Source: Clostridiales bacterium UBA7573 (GTDB lineage: Bacteria; Bacillota; Clostridia; Oscillospirales; CAG-272). Taken from it: a stretch of 8,452 nt of DNA. Shown piece after piece: positions 1-5,820 of this stretch. The stretch's first letter is position 1. The number at the start of each line of letters is the position of its first letter. Position numbers and translations under genes: made by a program. Where the stretch lies: NCBI GenBank assembly GCA_002477905.1, contig DLLB01000079.1, forward strand, positions 30,797-39,248, written 5' to 3'. A model generated the notes under the pieces. It was not told where the DNA came from. It did no database searches and saw only the letters and a program-made list of their open reading frames with translations.

Positions 1-591
1 CACCACCTCGCGTACCCCATAATCCGCAGATATGACGCCATCCGTGAGTTTCGGCACGCGGAAAGCAAAATAGCGGGTTGTGTGCGACTCGTCCCGCATG
101 GTAAAGGCGTACAGGATCTCTTTGCCGGGATCCAACGCAAAATTTCCGTACGGGCGGACATCCTTGCGTGCCTCGGAAGAATGCCACAACATCGGATCTT
201 CCGTAAAGCCAATGCGCAAAACCTGTATCAGTTCCGAGGAAAACCGCGTTCCGTTTCTTGTGATCCGGTATACGGCGCACATACCCTTTCGCTTGTTTGC
301 TTCTTTCTGATAGGTCGTATAAATATTGGTATACAAAACCGGAAATTCATCTGTCGGGGATCCATACGCACAGCCGAACATCACAGAATTGCTGTGCGGG
401 CAGAGCCGTTCGGTCTGATCCAAGGTAAAAATATCAATCGGCGTCCGGTCTTTCGCCGGATCCTCTCCCGCAAGAATATCCGTCATCCGATAAACATGAC
501 AAACGCCCGCGCCGTCAAACCGGAATAAAAAATCCCGGAAGATCGCGCCGTCCTGTCCGGAACAAATTTTGGAGATCGGTTCAATTTTCAT
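1..591 (-). CDS. Uncharacterised protein, N-terminal 197 residues (C-terminus off the left edge)
   Basis: An open minus-strand frame runs from an ATG at 591-589 to the window edge without a stop, giving 197 residues beginning MKIEPISKICSGQDGAIF. An AGAGG Shine-Dalgarno (604-608) lies 12 bases upstream, slightly far, and a good promoter sits at 652-680. The protein has no signal peptide and no membrane segment, so it is probably cytoplasmic. It is rich in aromatic and short beta-strand-like segments with turns (MFGCAYGSPTDEFPVLYTN, RPYGNFALDPGKEILYAFTM), which suggests a beta-propeller-like fold; that is inference only. I have a general impression that similar uncharacterised proteins occur in clostridia, but I know no function and assign none. 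Coding assignment is based on frame length, start signals and plausible protein composition; the plus-strand frames over the same region look like shadows. Confidence 0.8.
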   Translation of the reverse strand, partial: MKIEPISKICSGQDGAIFRDFLFRFDGAGVCHVYRMTDILAGEDPAKDRTPIDIFTLDQTERLCPHSNSVMFGCAYGSPTDEFPVLYTNIYTTYQKEANKRKGMCAVYRITRNGTRFSSELIQVLRIGFTEDPMLWHSSEARKDVRPYGNFALDPGKEILYAFTMRDESHTTRYFAFRVPKLTDGVISADYGVREVV

Positions 592-651
592 AAAAATAGA
601 AAGCCTCTTTATGTTTTTCACTTGCATGTCGAAATGGGTTCTGATGGGTTT

Positions 652-680
652 ATTATACTATAAATTTCAGTAAAAAGCAA
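652..680 (-). promoter_or_regulatory. Sigma-A promoter for the partial gene at 1-591
   Basis: Read on the minus strand, TTGCTT (675-680) and a perfect TATAAT (652-657) are separated by 17 bases. Transcription would start near 645, giving a leader of about 55 bases. The promoter lies between the methyltransferase stop and this gene, so the gene can be expressed independently. Two copies of ATGGGTT (634-640, 644-650, plus-strand reading) lie at one-helical-turn spacing just downstream of the -10. Confidence 0.65.
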
Positions 681-696
681 CCTTTTTTGTGATTTT

Positions 697-1443
697 TTAT
701 ACGTTTCCGATATACGCAATCGTTTCCGTCGGCACCACCATCCGATGTCCATCGGAAAACCGATCAAAAATTTCTTCTATTCCATGCAGGTATTCCGCAT
801 ATCGCACATCGCTCTCCCGCAAAGAATACGAGGAGGACAGCACCCGGTCGATATACCCTTGCCGATCGTAAATCTGCGCATTGTCGGCGCGGAAGATCTC
901 GCACTTGCCGGCGAAGAAATCCGTACAGGCTTGTGCGCTGATCCCATTGGAAAATCCGTGAAATTCCGGATTGTAACGGCGGCGCAGTGCCGCAAGCGCT
1001 TTCGTACAGTCTGCGCGCTCATCCCGCGCATTATAAAGAAGAATCACGTTTCCCCCCGGTTTTAGAACCCGTCTGCACTCCCTTCGGAACGCTTCGGCGT
1101 CAAACCAGTGAAACGCCTGCGCGGCAGTGACAAAATCAACGCTTTGGCTAGGAAGCGTCAGATTGCCGTCGCTGCCGTTTACGGAAACGAAATTTGGATT
1201 TTGGGAAAGCTTTTCTTCTGCTTTTCTACGCATATCGTCGTTTGGCTCCACCGCAAAAACTTTGTATCCGCAATGCAACAATTGCGCGGTAAATATCCCC
1301 GTCCCCGAACCGACATCCGCAAACACACGCCCTGCCGCGATATGACGCGTATTTTTCAAATAATCCAAAAAGGCGGTGGCATATTTCGGTCTTGCCTTTG
1401 CATAAAGCGCGCCTTTTCCGTCAAAACGATTGGTATTCTGCAT
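697..1443 (-). CDS. Class I SAM-dependent methyltransferase (Methyltransf_11 type)
   Basis: This 248-residue protein transfers a methyl group from S-adenosylmethionine to an unknown acceptor and is probably cytosolic. The Rossmann-type SAM site is visible: glycine motif I DVGSGTG at residues 43-49, the acidic end of strand 2 in AVEPN (Glu66), SDGNLTLP at 91-98, the motif AQAFHWFD at 108-115, and RRVLKPGG at 125-131 before strand 5. The AQAFHWFD motif is typical of small-molecule methyltransferases of the UbiE/trans-aconitate-methyltransferase-like group, but the substrate cannot be read from sequence. Length is normal for a stand-alone enzyme. The start is supported by GGGAGG at 1449-1454, 5 bases upstream, and by a promoter at 1477-1505. 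The TAA stop is at 697-699. The next gene in the same direction begins about 105 bases on, behind its own promoter. No clear terminator follows, so some read-through is possible. Confidence 0.93.
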   Translation of the reverse strand: MQNTNRFDGKGALYAKARPKYATAFLDYLKNTRHIAAGRVFADVGSGTGIFTAQLLHCGYKVFAVEPNDDMRRKAEEKLSQNPNFVSVNGSDGNLTLPSQSVDFVTAAQAFHWFDAEAFRRECRRVLKPGGNVILLYNARDERADCTKALAALRRRYNPEFHGFSNGISAQACTDFFAGKCEIFRADNAQIYDRQGYIDRVLSSSYSLRESDVRYAEYLHGIEEIFDRFSDGHRMVVPTETIAYIGNV

Positions 1444-1476
1444 CGCAACCTCCCAATTTGCAATTTATTTGTATCC

Positions 1477-1505
1477 ATTTTACCATAAATGCGGATTCTT
1501 TGCAA
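1477..1505 (-). promoter_or_regulatory. Extended -10 promoter for the methyltransferase
   Basis: On the minus strand TTGCAA (1500-1505), a 17-base spacer and TAAAAT (1477-1482) preceded by TGG give an extended -10 promoter. The predicted start near 1470 leaves a leader of about 27 bases before the ATG at 1443, containing the GGGAGG site. Confidence 0.6.
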
Positions 1506-1592
1506 CTGCAACAAACGAAAACATCGCTTTCGTACCCATGATTCCCACGCCTTGCGCCCTTTTTTATTCCTTGCAAGTCTATCAGAAATTAT

Positions 1593-1631
1593 AAATTTGC
1601 CAGACCAAAATACAAAAAATTCGGCAAATTT
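1593..1631. repeat. 9-bp inverted repeat upstream of the lipoprotein promoter (possible operator)
   Basis: AAATTTGCC at 1593-1601 is repeated in inverted orientation as GGCAAATTT at 1623-1631, with centres 30 bases apart (about three helical turns). It ends 25 bases before the -35 box at 1657. The spacing fits two half-sites bound by a regulator, or a loose hairpin. No regulator is encoded nearby, so the role is inferred. Confidence 0.4.
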
Positions 1632-1656
1632 CCAACCTTTCTTTCCCGCGCGAACC

Positions 1657-1685
1657 TTGACAAAAATGGGGTTTTGATGTACAAT
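1657..1685 (+). promoter_or_regulatory. Strong sigma-A promoter for the lipoprotein at 1749
   Basis: A perfect TTGACA (1657-1662), a 17-base spacer and TACAAT (1680-1685) form a near-consensus promoter. The predicted start near 1692 gives a leader of about 57 bases with no strong secondary structure. Confidence 0.8.
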
Positions 1686-1748
1686 AAAATCAGTACAAAT
1701 TCTGAAGTTTTCCCATTGAAGAAAGAAGAAAGAAAGGATCCTTTACTT

Positions 1749-3497
1749 ATGAAAAAGTTTTTATCTCTTTTCCTGGTTCTCGTTTTCTGTCTGTCCCTGG
1801 TGCTGACTTCCTGTGGCATGGAAGGAAAACCGGAGCCGGGCAGTACAACGCCGGTAACCACGAAAGACACGAATACCCCGGATGTTCCGCAGACAGACGG
1901 GAAGAAAACCATTGTAAACGAAGTCGGAAAGGCAGTCGCTGCCGCCAACAACACCTTGAAGCTGGAAGAACTGATGGATGTGATTGCCGCACAGGGCACA
2001 CCGGAATCCCTGCTTTCCATCCTGCCAAAGAAGCTTGGCGTGCATATGACAAACAACGGCATTCCTTCTCTGCCAGGCTCTTTTTCCGCGTACAAGGACG
2101 GAAATGTTTTCGCCTATGATATGGGCGGCGATCAGCTGTCTTATTTTGTCCTCGTCGGAAATTATCTGTCTTTCCCTGCCGCAGGCGCCGTAGCGGAAAA
2201 CGGCAACGCACTGATGCTTCAGCCGCTCACCGGCACGCTTGGCTCGTTCCTAAACACGGAAACATTGAAAAAATACTTAAAGCAGATGGAGCTGACCGAA
2301 GTTACACTGCATCTCCCGACGCTGGAAGAATCCATGCTGACCGAGAGCGAAAACGGCTATTACATCGTATCCAACACCTATGTGGAAGCTTGCCTGAAGG
2401 CAATACTGGACGCGATCCCCGAAGAAGTCCTTGCCCAAAACCCTGAGATGGCACAAGGGCTTGCCGCGGCGAAAACCTTAATCGGCGGCATGCTGACCAA
2501 CTTGGGTTTGAAGCTGGAACTGCACCCCTCCGGCGATCAGATCAACGGCGTAAAACTCTCCATAGACAGCAACAAGGACTTTGCGGCGCTGGTTCAGCTC
2601 ACGCCCGACGACAAAATCACCGCGACTGTGGAAATTCTGGCTGACGCCGCAGGCGAAAAGCCGGAAAAGGTGTCCGTGGATCTTACGCTTGCAGGCGATA
2701 CGTTTGGCAACGGTACTTTCTCGCTTCTTTTGACTGAAACAGCCTTCCGTTTCACGGCAAACTATACCGGAAAGCATAGCCTTGGCAGTACGATCGTCGA
2801 AGTCGGCAAAGACGAAGGCTCCGTCTCCGCTTACGCCGATCAGACCTTGATTGCCGATATTGACCTTGATCTGACAGCCATAGGAAAAGCGGATGCCACC
2901 GTCCTCAAAACATGCTCTGTCCTCGTCAAGACGGACAACATCACGTTCGTCCGGACTCTAAACGACAAAGGAACCGTCCTGAGTGAAGACGAAATAAAAG
3001 AACTTCCTTCCGACTGGGTACGAGACATGATGGATTGCAAGGAATACTATGCACTTTCTATCACTTCCCAAACCGTAGCACAAGGACAGACCTCCATCAC
3101 CGTTTCCTTAAAAGAAAGCGAAACAGACACGGCAAAAACCGCAACCATCCTGCTCTACTGCAACACCCTTCCCGAAACTTTCCAGGGACTGGACAAAAAA
3201 ACGGCAGATTTCGTCGCCGTCTATGAGGAAAACATGGCAAAGATCAAGACTGCCGCAGACGCTTTCCAGGCTTATGTTCTATCCGAGATGAGCAAAGAAG
3301 AACCGGATCCCGCGCTCGCGCTTCCCTATGTTTACAGCGTTACCCAAGATACTGCGCTTCTCCTGTCTTTCGACGAGGACGGCGTAACCATGATCTTCTT
3401 TGAAGGCACGGCAGCAGATGTGCCGGGCGCCAATCTCATCACCGCCATTGCCGAAGACGGTACGCTGACCGTAACCGCTCCCGGCGGTCAGGTATAA
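1749..3497 (+). CDS. Secreted lipoprotein of unknown function
   Basis: This is a 582-residue predicted lipoprotein. The chosen start at 1749 gives a classic type II signal peptide: MKK, a hydrophobic run to about residue 19, and the lipobox LTSC with the acylated cysteine at residue 22. It has AAAGGA (1733-1738) 10 bases upstream. An in-frame ATG at 1674 is rejected because it lies inside the promoter and would bury the signal peptide. After the cysteine comes a low-complexity Pro/Thr/Gly/Asp linker to about residue 55, typical of a tether that holds a domain away from the membrane. The remaining 520 or so residues alternate short helices with long amphipathic beta strands and are acidic overall, with no further membrane segment. 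I recognise no catalytic motif or named domain. The protein should sit on the outer face of the cytoplasmic membrane. It is monocistronic, ending at the terminator 3558-3598. Confidence 0.9.
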   Translation: MKKFLSLFLVLVFCLSLVLTSCGMEGKPEPGSTTPVTTKDTNTPDVPQTDGKKTIVNEVGKAVAAANNTLKLEELMDVIAAQGTPESLLSILPKKLGVHMTNNGIPSLPGSFSAYKDGNVFAYDMGGDQLSYFVLVGNYLSFPAAGAVAENGNALMLQPLTGTLGSFLNTETLKKYLKQMELTEVTLHLPTLEESMLTESENGYYIVSNTYVEACLKAILDAIPEEVLAQNPEMAQGLAAAKTLIGGMLTNLGLKLELHPSGDQINGVKLSIDSNKDFAALVQLTPDDKITATVEILADAAGEKPEKVSVDLTLAGDTFGNGTFSLLLTETAFRFTANYTGKHSLGSTIVEVGKDEGSVSAYADQTLIADIDLDLTAIGKADATVLKTCSVLVKTDNITFVRTLNDKGTVLSEDEIKELPSDWVRDMMDCKEYYALSITSQTVAQGQTSITVSLKESETDTAKTATILLYCNTLPETFQGLDKKTADFVAVYEENMAKIKTAADAFQAYVLSEMSKEEPDPALALPYVYSVTQDTALLLSFDEDGVTMIFFEGTAADVPGANLITAIAEDGTLTVTAPGGQV

Positions 3498-3557
3498 TGC
3501 GGCGGGAACATCCGCTTGCAGGATTCACGCTCCTTACGCGCTTCTTCTGAATTCAAA

Positions 3558-3598
3558 AAAATCAGCCAAACACCGTTTTCCGGTGTTTGGCTGATTTT
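3558..3598. terminator. Bidirectional intrinsic terminator between convergent genes
   Basis: An 18-bp perfect stem (3558-3575 with 3581-3598) closes a TTTTC loop. One arm starts with four A and the other ends with four T, so it works in both directions. It lies 60 bases after the lipoprotein stop and 29 bases after the end of the convergent MATE gene, serving both. Confidence 0.93.
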
Positions 3599-3627
3599 AA
3601 TTAGCGCGAAATTCTGATTTCATTCGT

Positions 3628-5031
3628 TCATCCGCATTGGGAAATCCGGTTCAGATCCTGAACGGTTTTCCAAAGGATCCATGCCGACAGAACGGCAGTC
3701 AGAATATCCGCCGCTGGCATGGAATAAAGTACGCCGTCCAGCCCGAAAAACCGCGGCAGAAGCAAGGCAAGCCCCACACCGAACACAATCTCCCGCACCA
3801 TGGAAAGTAGGGTGGATGCCACAGCTTTGCCCATTGCCTGCAAGAAAATAAAAGTGGCTTTATTGACGCAGGCAAGAATCAGCATACAAAGATAAATGCG
3901 GAATGCCCGAACCGCGAATTCCGTATAATACACGCTTTCCTTCTTTGCGCCGAAAATGCCGATCAGCGCCTGCGGAAAGCATTCCACGATCAAAAGCATG
4001 ACCGCGCCGAGAACGGCTTCGGAAAGCAACAGCGTGGTGAATAACTTCTTTACACGCTGTGGGTGGTTTGCCCCCATATTGAATCCGACGATCGGGATAC
4101 ACCCCGCCGCCATCCCGATGACGACGGAGATCACGATCTGGAAGAACTTCATGACGATTCCGACCACTGCCATGGGGATCTGCGCATACGGTTCCTGCCC
4201 GAATATGGGATCCTGTGCGCCGTATTTGCGAAGCATATTGTTGATTGCCGCCATCGCCGCGACAAGAGAAATCTGTGCAAGGAAACTGCAAAGTCCCAGT
4301 GAAAGGATTCGCCGGATGACGTTCTTTTTCGGAATCCATGCAGCTTTGTCCAACTTTACGCTTTTGGGATGAAGCAAATACCAGACCGCCAACCCCGCAG
4401 TCAGCACCTGCCCGATAACCGTAGCAACCGCCGCGCCCATCATTCCCCATCGGAAAGCAAAAATGAAAATGGGATCGAGCAAAATGTTCGCGACCGCCCC
4501 CGCAAGCGTGGAGAGCATCGCAAATTTCGGGCTTCCATCAGCGCGAATGACCGGATTCATCGCCTGTCCGAACATATAAAACGGAATGCCGAGCGTGATA
4601 AAAAAGAAATACTCTTTAGACAAGGCAAAGGTTTCGGCATTGACGCGACCGCCAAAAACAGAAATCAACGCATCGTCAAAAATAAGATACAGGGCGGTCA
4701 GCACACAGCCTGCGGCGATGGTAAAGAACATCGCGTTTCCGACAGAATACTTCGCTTCTTCTTGCTTTCCCTCTCCGAGCAGCCCGCTGACCATGGCACA
4801 GCACCCGTCGCCAAAGCAAACCGCAATACCAAGCGCTATCACGGTCAGAGGAAACACCACGGTGTTGGCGGCGTTGCCGTAAGAACCGAGATAACTTGCG
4901 TTTGCAATAAAAATCTGGTCAACAATGTTATACAGCGCCCCGACGAGCAAGGATATGACGCAGGGGACGGCATACTTTTGCATGAGCTTGCCCACCTTTT
5001 CGGTGGCGAGAAAATTTTGAGATTGTTCCAT
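3628..5031 (-). CDS. MATE family multidrug efflux transporter (MepA-like)
   Basis: This 467-residue integral membrane protein belongs to the MATE family, which exports cationic drugs, dyes or metabolites in exchange for Na+ or H+. It shows about twelve hydrophobic segments in two homologous halves. The N-terminal signature is present: a short charged segment, then KLMQKYAVPCVISLL (residues 15-29) and YNIVDQIFI (34-42), as in the bacterial DinF/MepA branch. Other family marks are GEGK after helix 2, NPVIRADG in the first half, GFNMGA in the second and FLQAMGKA near the end. Length is typical. The ATG at 5031-5029 has GGAGG (5040-5044) 8 bases upstream. The gene stands alone between its promoter (5109-5137) and the shared terminator at 3558-3598. 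A hairpin with a U tract directly before the Shine-Dalgarno and a palindrome over the -35 box suggest regulated expression. Substrate specificity cannot be inferred; I withhold the name mepA. Confidence 0.95.
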   Translation of the reverse strand: MEQSQNFLATEKVGKLMQKYAVPCVISLLVGALYNIVDQIFIANASYLGSYGNAANTVVFPLTVIALGIAVCFGDGCCAMVSGLLGEGKQEEAKYSVGNAMFFTIAAGCVLTALYLIFDDALISVFGGRVNAETFALSKEYFFFITLGIPFYMFGQAMNPVIRADGSPKFAMLSTLAGAVANILLDPIFIFAFRWGMMGAAVATVIGQVLTAGLAVWYLLHPKSVKLDKAAWIPKKNVIRRILSLGLCSFLAQISLVAAMAAINNMLRKYGAQDPIFGQEPYAQIPMAVVGIVMKFFQIVISVVIGMAAGCIPIVGFNMGANHPQRVKKLFTTLLLSEAVLGAVMLLIVECFPQALIGIFGAKKESVYYTEFAVRAFRIYLCMLILACVNKATFIFLQAMGKAVASTLLSMVREIVFGVGLALLLPRFFGLDGVLYSMPAADILTAVLSAWILWKTVQDLNRISQCG

Positions 5032-5046
5032 GGCGGATACCTCCGT

Positions 5047-5088
5047 AAAAAAATAATGCGTAAGCCCGCACGTTCGGACTTACGCATT
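5047..5088 (-). promoter_or_regulatory. Leader attenuator hairpin of the MATE gene
   Basis: In the MATE transcript a 14-bp stem (5088-5075 pairing with 5068-5055, one U-G wobble, six-base loop) is followed by one A and seven U (5053-5047), then by AC and the GGAGG site at 5044-5040. This is the geometry of an intrinsic terminator placed inside the leader, between promoter and start codon. It could terminate most transcripts until relieved, or could simply modulate ribosome access. The short leader upstream contains TGCGTA, which can also pair with TACGCA in the 3' arm, giving a weak alternative fold. No aptamer can fit in the roughly 14 bases before the hairpin. Confidence 0.65.
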
Positions 5089-5108
5089 TCTGCTACGCAA
5101 CTATTTTT

Positions 5109-5137
5109 ATTATAACACTTGCAAAAGAAAAATGCAA
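5109..5137 (-). promoter_or_regulatory. Extended -10 promoter for the MATE gene
   Basis: On the minus strand TTGCAT (5132-5137), a 17-base spacer and a perfect TATAAT (5109-5114) preceded by TGT form a strong extended -10 promoter. Transcription would start near 5102, leaving about 70 bases of leader that contain the attenuator hairpin. Confidence 0.75.
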
Positions 5138-5149
5138 AGGGCATTTTTC
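5127..5149. repeat. Palindrome over the MATE -35 box (possible operator)
   Basis: GAAAAATGC (5127-5135) and GCATTTTTC (5141-5149) form a perfect 9-bp inverted repeat with a five-base centre. It covers the -35 box at 5132-5137, the position expected for a repressor that blocks RNA polymerase. MATE genes of the MepA type are often under MarR-family repressors, but none is encoded in this window. An alternative is a weak AT-rich terminator for the small upstream gene. Confidence 0.45.
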
Positions 5150-5159
5150 ATAAAACCAC

Positions 5160-5187
5160 TTGGGGATTTGCCGGTGCAAATCCCCAA
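5160..5187 (-). terminator. Hairpin, probable terminator of the small membrane gene
   Basis: An 11-bp perfect stem (5160-5170 with 5177-5187) encloses the six-base loop CCGGTG. It lies about 80 bases after the stop of the 5269-5439 gene. On the minus strand it is followed by GTGGTTTT, a poor U tract; on the plus strand by TTTT, but no plus-strand gene precedes it. It therefore most likely ends the small membrane gene transcript before the MATE promoter. Confidence 0.55.
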
Positions 5188-5268
5188 TTTTGAACAATGC
5201 AAATCATGCAAACCGCTCGGTCCCGCAGCGTTTTGCTATGTAGAGGATTCGCGTGGACAGACAGAAAT

Positions 5269-5439
5269 TCATTTTTCTTTTTTGTCAGGCAAAAATACGA
5301 TTACAGCGCCTGCAATCCCCATAATTGTGAATATTACAGACCAGTTGAAACTCAAATCAAAGAACGCGTTTTCACCATATCCAATCATCAAGAGAATCGC
5401 AACCAAAAGCAACGCGATGCCTTTTAACTGTTTTTTCAT
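5269..5439 (-). CDS. Small two-helix membrane protein, 56 residues
   Basis: The protein starts MKKQLKGIALLLVAILLM and has two hydrophobic helices, at about residues 6-20 and 33-51, joined by a short acidic-aromatic turn (GENAFFDLSFNW) and ending in the charged tail PDKKEK. The hairpin topology with lysines at both ends predicts both termini in the cytoplasm. The start at 5439 is preferred over longer in-frame options because GGAGG (5450-5454) lies 10 bases upstream and the longer version would extend into the leader and promoter. It has its own promoter (5480-5508) and a hairpin after the stop, so it looks like a real single-gene unit and not a fragment. I recognise no family and assign no function. 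Neighbouring genes encode a transporter and lipoproteins, which gives only a weak envelope link. Confidence 0.75.
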   Translation of the reverse strand: MKKQLKGIALLLVAILLMIGYGENAFFDLSFNWSVIFTIMGIAGAVIVFLPDKKEK

Positions 5440-5479
5440 AGGAATGGATCCTCCGGTAAATTCCGACTTTGTTTGTTTT

Positions 5480-5508
5480 AGGATACCACAAATCCTTCCG
5501 TTTGTCAA
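5480..5508 (-). promoter_or_regulatory. Promoter for the 56-residue membrane protein
   Basis: A perfect TTGACA (minus strand, 5503-5508), a 17-base spacer and TATCCT (5480-5485) lie upstream of the ATG. Transcription would begin near 5473, leaving a leader of about 34 bases that carries GGAGG. Confidence 0.7.
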
Positions 5509-5573
5509 TCATCCCCCCACATTTTGCGCAGGAAACGGCAACGTAACAAAATCAAAGAAAATAGATAAAACGC

Positions 5574-5602
5574 TTGACAAGTTGCGGCACATGTGATATA
5601 CT
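5574..5602 (+). promoter_or_regulatory. Near-consensus extended -10 promoter of the leader RNA and YD-repeat lipoprotein
   Basis: Perfect TTGACA (5574-5579), a 17-base spacer and TATACT (5597-5602) preceded by TGA make this among the strongest promoters in the window. The expected start is at or near G5609, which is the first base of the long-range stem of the leader RNA. That match supports both the promoter and the RNA fold. Confidence 0.85.
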
Positions 5603-5608
5603 TTGCTT

Positions 5609-5786
5609 GCGACGCAATAGAATAGAAGCAAAAGGGTTATGGGTATAAGTGTGCATTTTTATCTTTTGATAAAAATGTATGCTCCCATTTTGTACGCTTA
5701 TGTTCATGACCTTTGCTATAAAATGATTGCGTCGCGGCTTGGAGCCTACGTTTTTTGTGCGTGGCTTTCAGCCGCGCACTTTTTTT
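5609..5786 (+). ncRNA. Structured leader RNA with riboswitch-like architecture, class not recognised
   Basis: About 178 bases of RNA precede the lipoprotein. GCGACGCAAT (5609-5618) pairs perfectly with ATTGCGTCGC (5726-5735), closing the domain (P1). Inside, 5620-5629 pairs with 5696-5705 (9 of 10 positions), in competition with AGCAAA (5627-5632) pairing TTTGCT (5712-5717). ATGGG (5639-5643) pairs CCCAT (5684-5688), and after a TATA bulge a 16-bp stem (5648-5663 with 5668-5683, three wobbles) is capped by TTTT. AAAGG (5631-5635) could pair CCTTT (5710-5714), a possible pseudoknot. Downstream, CGCGGCT (5733-5739), whose first bases belong to P1, is complementary to AGCCGCG in the terminator (5770-5776). 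P1 and that antiterminator pairing are thus mutually exclusive. This is the usual logic of a transcriptional riboswitch. It resembles no purine, TPP, SAM, lysine, c-di-GMP or T-box consensus I know. A stable small RNA is an alternative. Confidence 0.6.
5757..5786 (+). terminator. Intrinsic terminator inside the lipoprotein leader (attenuator)
   Basis: A 10-bp GC-rich stem (5757-5766 with 5770-5779, one U-G pair) with a TTC loop is followed by seven T (5780-5786). It lies 34 bases before the ATG at 5821 and downstream of the only good promoter, so it must terminate some of the transcripts meant for the gene. A second weaker hairpin, GGCT-TGG-AGCC at 5736-5746 followed by six T (5751-5756), precedes it. 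Confidence 0.85.
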
Positions 5787-5820
5787 ATTTTCAATTTCAT
5801 TCATTTGGAGGAAAAACACA

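Noticed and set aside
745..1488. Several plus-strand frames opposite the methyltransferase
   Set aside because: The minus-strand frame carries all SAM-binding motifs, a Shine-Dalgarno and a promoter; the plus-strand products have no recognisable features.
4369..5115. A 248-codon plus-strand frame opposite the MATE gene
   Set aside because: It is antisense to a clear MATE family gene and its product is a charged low-complexity string with no start signals; a compositional shadow.
4845..5144. A 99-codon minus-strand frame covering the MATE leader and N-terminus
   Set aside because: It starts upstream of the predicted transcription start, crosses the hairpin and continues out of frame inside the MATE gene. 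It is a shadow.
5609..5786. 6S RNA or T-box leader as the identity of the structured RNA
   Set aside because: The rod is shorter than a typical 6S RNA, with no convincing central open-complex-like bubble, and the T-box motif with its conserved antiterminator sequence is absent.
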